From positions 207,122 through 271,121 of the forward strand of contig NZ_FRFD01000009.1 in assembly GCF_900143645.1 (NCBI RefSeq): a DNA stretch of 64,000 bases. The letters are read 5' to 3'. Below the pieces are notes generated by a model that saw nothing but the letters and a program-made list of their open reading frames with translations, had not been told where the DNA came from and did not search any database. This DNA comes from Anaerocolumna xylanovorans DSM 12503. GTDB lineage: Bacteria; Bacillota; Clostridia; Lachnospirales; Lachnospiraceae. Below are positions 59,693 through 64,000 of this stretch, in pieces (the first letter of the stretch is position 1; each line of letters opens with the position of its first letter). Made by a program: the position numbers and the translations under genes.

Positions 59693-60857
59693 TTTTGCTA
59701 CCGTAGCTGCCTTTTGTATCAAAAGTGATTTCCTTCACATTCTCTTTACGGGCAGATGCCTCTCTTCTCTTATTAAGTTCTTCCAAAAATAACTCTTCGT
59801 CTATGGGAAGTGTTACCGGCTTATTTAACCAGGAGGATAAATGCATGGCATTGGAAAGCATCAGCCCCTGTATTCCTTCTCTTCCGTCAGCTATTAAGGG
59901 AGTTCCTGAAAGAATCCTTGCTGCAAAAGCTTTTAACACTCCTATATGCTGGCTGTTCTCTCCTGTAATGTCTAATTCCCTATAAGCCCCTTCCGGCCTT
60001 TTAAAGCCTTCCGTAGCTGTAAAGCAGTATTCTCTTTCATTTACTGCAAGTTCATACAAGGTAAGCTTACCCTCTTCGCTCACTAACTTTCCCTTTTCCA
60101 AAGTGATTTCAAAACGGTTGGTTCCCGGTGCATCACCTGTTGAGGTAATGAATACGCCTGTAGCACCGTTTTCCAGTGTAAAATAAGCCGTCACATCATC
60201 CTCCACCTCAATGTTATGCCATTTGCCGTTATGGCAAAATGCCTGTACCTCTTTTGGCATACCGCATATCCACTGCAATAAATCCAGGTTATGAGGGCAT
60301 TGGTTTAAAAGTACGCCTCCTCCCTCACCGTCCCAGGTCGCTCTCCAGTCCCCTGAATCATAGTAAGCCTGGGTACGGTACCAGTCCGTAATGATCCAGT
60401 TGACCCGTTTTATTTCCCCGAGACTTTTACCCTCTACCAACTCCTGCATCTTTTTATAGACCGGATTGGTCCTTTGGTTAAACATCATGGCAAATACCAG
60501 ATTGTGCTTTTCTGCCTCCTCATTCATTTCTCTGACCTGTTTTGTGTATACTCCTGCCGGCTTCTCACATAAGGCATGAAGCCCATGATGAAATGCACTG
60601 ATTACAAGACCCGGATGCTGATAATGAGGTGTAGCCACCAGTACTGCATCACAAAGGCCGGAAGCAATCAACTCTTCTCCTTCTAAGAAGATAACAACCT
60701 CTTCTCCCAGATTAGCACGTACCCATTCCCTTCTGCTTTCCTTTCTGTCTGCCACCGCAGTCAGTATAAGTCCTGGTATTTCACCTTTTTTAATATTCTC
60801 TGCATGGGTGCTTCCCATATTTCCGATTCCGATAATCCCGATTCTAACCTCTTTCAT
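59682..60857 (-). CDS. Gfo/Idh/MocA family oxidoreductase (first copy)
   Basis: 391 residues. Rossmann motif IGIIGIGNMGSTHA, ATPHYQHPGL, the catalytic Lys in CEKPAGVY (about 100), and GGGVLLNQCPHNLDLLQWI with catalytic Asp/His in the active-site cleft. The EGGGVLLNQ words and the WRATWDGEGG insert are typical of gut-bacterial sugar 3-dehydrogenases and related enzymes. Translationally coupled to the second copy. 31 bases after the TIM-barrel gene upstream. Confidence 0.9.
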   Translation of the reverse strand: MKEVRIGIIGIGNMGSTHAENIKKGEIPGLILTAVADRKESRREWVRANLGEEVVIFLEGEELIASGLCDAVLVATPHYQHPGLVISAFHHGLHALCEKPAGVYTKQVREMNEEAEKHNLVFAMMFNQRTNPVYKKMQELVEGKSLGEIKRVNWIITDWYRTQAYYDSGDWRATWDGEGGGVLLNQCPHNLDLLQWICGMPKEVQAFCHNGKWHNIEVEDDVTAYFTLENGATGVFITSTGDAPGTNRFEITLEKGKLVSEEGKLTLYELAVNEREYCFTATEGFKRPEGAYRELDITGENSQHIGVLKAFAARILSGTPLIADGREGIQGLMLSNAMHLSSWLNKPVTLPIDEELFLEELNKRREASARKENVKEITFDTKGSYGSKNGN

Positions 60858-60888
60858 TTATATTTTCTTTCAACCTTAATCCTTTCTG

Positions 60889-61644
60889 TTAATATCCCAA
60901 TTTCTTCAGATTGTCATAGCTTTGTTTCAAGCAGCCAAAGGGACTGGTCTGGCAGGTGTCCTGTTCCACCAGCAGATAGTCACAGTTGGTTTCCTCTAAC
61001 GCCTCCAGTATTCCTGAAAAATTAAGGTTTCCTTCTCCGACAGGTGCCATCACCCCATTGCCGCCAACTACCGCCATATCCTTAAGATGCACACAGGGCA
61101 ATCTGTCTTTTAGTTTCTTAATCCAGCAGATAACATCTGCTCCTGCTGCCTGTACCCAGTAGGTATCCAAAGTTATTCCCATCTCCCGGGGTGTAAAAAC
61201 TTCCAAAAGCCTCTCCAGTATGGTTACCCCATTTTCCTTCTCAAATTCAAAATTGTGATTATGATACATAAAAAGCTTCCCGCTTGCAGCAATTTTCTTT
61301 ACCGGCTCCTTAAAATCCTCATAAAAATAAGGCAGCCAGTCCGCTCCCCTGTATTTCTCAGGCATGGCTCCAAGTCCAATATAAGGACAGCCTAAGATGT
61401 CATGTTCCTTAATCAAATTCTCCGTATCATACAAAATACGGTTGACATCACTGTGAGTCAATACCGTCTTTACGCCATGGCTGTCGCAGATTTCCCGAAG
61501 CTTTTCCGGGGCTATCCCCTTTCCGGCTCCAGATATCTGTACATAACGGTACCCAATATCTGCAATCTTTTTAATAGTCCTCTCAAAATCTTCTTCTGTT
61601 TGGATATAATTTCTTACCGTATATAGCTGCGCTCCCACTTCCAT
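60889..61644 (-). CDS. Sugar phosphate isomerase/epimerase-like TIM barrel
   Basis: 251 residues. Starts MEVGAQLYTVRNYIQ, a typical opening for this family. Barrel words: IGYRYVQISGAG, MYHNHNFEFEK (metal His/Glu), ITLDTYWVQAAGAD (metal Asp), VHLKDM, and LLVEQDT (metal Glu). First gene of the operon, divergent from an AraC regulator with a 157-base shared control region. Likely acts on the keto-sugar made by the Gfo/Idh/MocA enzymes. Confidence 0.9.
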   Translation of the reverse strand: MEVGAQLYTVRNYIQTEEDFERTIKKIADIGYRYVQISGAGKGIAPEKLREICDSHGVKTVLTHSDVNRILYDTENLIKEHDILGCPYIGLGAMPEKYRGADWLPYFYEDFKEPVKKIAASGKLFMYHNHNFEFEKENGVTILERLLEVFTPREMGITLDTYWVQAAGADVICWIKKLKDRLPCVHLKDMAVVGGNGVMAPVGEGNLNFSGILEALEETNCDYLLVEQDTCQTSPFGCLKQSYDNLKKLGY

Positions 61645-61801
61645 AAGTTTATGCCTCTTTTCCTTATTTTCTTTTGTTTTCTTCTAGTTTGATTCTACCG
61701 TATCTTCCCGGTATATACCATTGCATATGAGGACAATTATATTGTAAATATAGCGGTTTTGTTTTATAGTTAAGAAAACGAAGGCTTGAAAGGAGCTTCC
61801 T
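61645..61801. promoter_or_regulatory. Divergent control region between sugar operon and AraC gene
   Basis: A minus-strand TATAAT is visible near 61735-61740 (plus attata), for the sugar operon. The RBS GAAAGGAGCTTCCT precedes the AraC ATG. No clear long dyad was recognised by eye; AraC half-sites are usually direct repeats and hard to see. Confidence 0.4.
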
Positions 61802-62647
61802 ATGGCAGCACTGGCAGAAATCACAACGGAACACATTATGTTTGGCTACAGCTACAGCAATGAAACAAGCAAGGACTATCAGCTCCATTGTCATAACTTC
61901 TTTGAAGTCTACTACTTTTTGGAAGGCGATGTGGATTATTTGGTAGAAGGTAAACACTACAAGCCGGTTCCTCACAGTATGCTGCTCCTGGCTCCTAATG
62001 TCTTTCACGGAGTACGGATTAACAGTGATACGACCTACCGCCGGATTGCCTTGCATTTCTTCCCGGAACTGTTATCCATGGAGCGGAGAACAATGCTGTT
62101 GTCGGTATTTCCAGGCGTCACCAGGGAGGATAAGAAAGAGATTTATTACGAGGGAACAGCAAAGGAGAAATTCTACCCCTTTCTGGAGGCATTGATTGAA
62201 TGTGCAAAGCTCCCGGCTGATCTTCGTGATACTTTCGTTCCTGTCTATCTGGAAGCACTCTTATCACGTATTAAGGCATGCCAAAGCAAAACCGGTATCC
62301 CTGATAAAACGGAAGGAAACTCTGAAACCATCAATCAGGTGATCAACTACTTAAATGAGCATTTTACCAGTCAGATAACCCTTGATTTCATTGCCGAAAG
62401 GTTCTGCCTTAGCAAACATCATCTAAACAAAGTCTTCCGAAGGGCAACCGGAACCACACTTTGGGATTATCTGACCTATAAACGTGTCATTTACGCCAAA
62501 CAGCTGCTTATGGGAGGTCACAGTGCAGAAGAAGCTTCCCGTCTCTGCGGCTTTTCGGATTATTCTGCCTTTTACAGAGCCTACCGTAAAATCACGGGAA
62601 ACAGTCCGGTTAAAGACCGCGGATCACTGCCTTCTCTCATACAATAG
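61802..62647 (+). CDS. AraC family regulator with cupin sensor
   Basis: 281 residues. N-terminal cupin (about 20-100) with HCHNFFEVYYFLEG and the MLLLAPNVFHGV strand, a linker, and the C-terminal double helix-turn-helix (about 180-275) with ITLDFIAERFCLSKHHLNKVF and GFSDYSAFYRAYRKITGNSP shown by family words. Ligand-responsive activator; its divergent neighbour is the TIM barrel/Gfo-Idh-MocA operon, the obvious target. Confidence 0.92.
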   Translation: MAALAEITTEHIMFGYSYSNETSKDYQLHCHNFFEVYYFLEGDVDYLVEGKHYKPVPHSMLLLAPNVFHGVRINSDTTYRRIALHFFPELLSMERRTMLLSVFPGVTREDKKEIYYEGTAKEKFYPFLEALIECAKLPADLRDTFVPVYLEALLSRIKACQSKTGIPDKTEGNSETINQVINYLNEHFTSQITLDFIAERFCLSKHHLNKVFRRATGTTLWDYLTYKRVIYAKQLLMGGHSAEEASRLCGFSDYSAFYRAYRKITGNSPVKDRGSLPSLIQ

Positions 62648-62727
62648 TAAAATAGCAGTGTCAAGTTAGGTATTCTTTGAATACCTTAATGGTGAACACA
62701 TCCGCTTTAAAAGGGATAGAACCAGCC

Positions 62728-64000
62728 ATGGAAAATAAGAAAACCGTAAGTCTGTGTATGATTGTAAAAGATGAGGATTGGATACTGGATAGATGCCTTA
62801 ACAGTGTTACAGATATTGTAGATGAGATTATAATCGGCGATACGGGCTCATCTGATAATTCAAAAGAAATTGCTGCAAGATATAACGCACAGGTATTTGA
62901 TATTCCCTGGGAAGATGATTTCTCCAAGGCAAGGAACTTAACATTGGAAAAAGCCTCCTGCGATTGGATACTGCTTCTCGATGCGGATGAAATCTTTAAC
63001 AGAGAGGATTCAGAAGTCTTCTTAAATCTTCTTGGCGATGAAAAATATGATGGTTACCATTTTACTCTTCTTAACTATTTTAATGAGGAGAATACAAAGG
63101 AATATTCCGTTCATTATGCCTTCCGGCTGCTAAGAAATACAGGGGAATATTACTTTGAGGGCAGAATTCACGAACAGATTAATAAAAAAGGAGGCCGCTT
63201 TGATGCCTCCCTCTTCACCCTTGCCGATGTCACTCTTTTTCATTACGGCTATACGGAGAAAGCCGTTGAAAAGAAACAAAAACATACACGGAACATGCCG
63301 CTCTTAAAAAAGCAGCTGGCAGATAACCCTTCCGACCCCTATTTTCTCTTTAATATTGCAAATGAATACATGGCACAGGGCGAAATTAACAAAGCCCTGG
63401 ACTACTACTTGAAATCCTATGAAAAGAAAGCCCTTACACAGGCGTATTTTCCGCATATCTTCTACCGTATCATCCTTTGCTGCATGACCATGAAAAATTC
63501 CGTAAAGGCTCTGGCTTTCGCGGCAGAGGGACTGGCTTATTATCCCGAGTGTACCGATTTCGAGTACTTAAGGGGCTGTATCTATCAAAGCAGCCACCGC
63601 CATCTGCTGGCGATTTCCTCCTTTAAGCGCTGCCTGTCTATGGGTGAAGCACCGACCAGATTCCGCTTCACCGGAGGCTGCGGTACCTATAAGGCCTATC
63701 TTTCCCTTGGGGATATATATACGGAAGAGGAAGTGTATTTAAGCGCCGTCGATTGTTATGCCAAATCTCTACAATACAAGGAATCCCCAGGTTGTACAAT
63801 ATCTCTTGGAAAGGCTCTTTCCCATCTATACACAGATGACTTTTTGCTCTTTGACCAGTTAATGAGTTATCTGCCCTATGCCGATTACGGTGAAAAGCTT
63901 CTTCATGCCGTTCATATACTGACAGAAACAAGGCTTTATAAATCAGCACAAACTATTTTAGAACAGAGTAACCTGTTTTCAGAATGGAAAGGGGATTACC
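62728..64000 (+). CDS. Family 2 glycosyltransferase with TPR repeats, 3'-truncated by the window edge
   Basis: At least 424 residues, open to the end of the window. GT-A domain: TVSLCMIVKDED, IGDTGSSDNS (about 37-46), LLDADE near 83-88. TPR-like helices follow from about 200 (INKALDYYLKSYEK and HLLAISSFKRCL). The ATG at 62728 aligns with the homologue at 957 and has AAGGGA upstream; an in-frame ATG at 62689 is possible. Its N-terminal domain is clearly related to the enzyme at 957-2039. It may modify a surface or spore glycoprotein encoded beyond the window. Confidence 0.88.
   Translation, partial: MENKKTVSLCMIVKDEDWILDRCLNSVTDIVDEIIIGDTGSSDNSKEIAARYNAQVFDIPWEDDFSKARNLTLEKASCDWILLLDADEIFNREDSEVFLNLLGDEKYDGYHFTLLNYFNEENTKEYSVHYAFRLLRNTGEYYFEGRIHEQINKKGGRFDASLFTLADVTLFHYGYTEKAVEKKQKHTRNMPLLKKQLADNPSDPYFLFNIANEYMAQGEINKALDYYLKSYEKKALTQAYFPHIFYRIILCCMTMKNSVKALAFAAEGLAYYPECTDFEYLRGCIYQSSHRHLLAISSFKRCLSMGEAPTRFRFTGGCGTYKAYLSLGDIYTEEEVYLSAVDCYAKSLQYKESPGCTISLGKALSHLYTDDFLLFDQLMSYLPYADYGEKLLHAVHILTETRLYKSAQTILEQSNLFSEWKGDY

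Noticed and set aside
62661..62927. An 88-codon minus-strand frame, similar to another at 875-1105
   Set aside because: Both are antisense to the conserved N-terminal part of the two related glycosyltransferases, which explains their resemblance.

Overview
The window looks like chromosome from a spore-forming, low-GC Gram-positive anaerobe of the class Clostridia, most likely a Lachnospiraceae relative (Lachnoclostridium/Anaerocolumna-like). This rests on gene style, not a database match: strong AGGAGG ribosome binding sites, frequent TTG/GTG starts, a BclA-like collagen glycoprotein, YesM/YesN regulation of a sugar ABC transporter, a cobalamin methionine synthase without reactivation domain, and many long hairpin terminators. 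I saw no rRNA, tRNA, CRISPR array, insertion sequence or prophage. Most genes lie on the minus strand in short operons.

1-2.2 kb: the 3' end of a collagen-like surface/exosporium protein followed by a TPR-bearing family-2 glycosyltransferase; a second such glycosyltransferase runs off the right end (62.7-64.0 kb). 2.2-8.2 kb: a small membrane protein, an orphan NMT1/THI5-type binding lipoprotein, a PadR-HAAS regulatory pair with a clear promoter/operator, an M19 dipeptidase next to an NlpC/P60 endopeptidase (murein peptide turnover), and an HD hydrolase. 8.2-15.2 kb: an ECF sigma factor with an ECF-type promoter in front of it, a LolA-like probable anti-sigma factor, a FtsX/MacB-type ABC permease and its ATPase, then an M23 peptidase whose ribosome binding site lies in the terminator stem of the upstream MATE gene. 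15.2-25.3 kb: MATE exporter divergent from a MerR-TipAS regulator with a 19-bp-spacer promoter, a large BspA-like leucine-rich repeat protein, and a MarR-controlled heterodimeric ABC exporter.

25.4-31.5 kb: a methionine operon (YitJ-like bifunctional homocysteine methyltransferase/MTHFR, a 132-residue protein of unknown role, MetH, O-acetylhomoserine sulfhydrylase). 31.8-40.3 kb: kdpFABC-kdpDE potassium uptake, including the 29-residue KdpF, plus a small helical protein at the 3' end. 40.4-46.6 kb: a 47-residue basic/hydrophilic protein, a decayed reading frame, an Eis-like acetyltransferase, a MerR regulator divergent from a YitT-family membrane protein, and an SGNH hydrolase/MBOAT O-acyltransferase pair. 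46.8-52.8 kb: carbohydrate ABC transporter with YesM/YesN two-component control. 53.0-57.7 kb: methyltransferase, pyrF, pyrC, a Nudix protein with a degenerate Nudix box, a small protein, and a DUF3298 protein. 57.8-62.6 kb: an operon alternating two xylose-isomerase-like TIM barrels and two Gfo/Idh/MocA dehydrogenases, divergent from an AraC regulator. That gene content resembles oxidoreductive (3-keto) sugar or glycoside metabolism and is the best candidate here for an uncharacterised pathway.
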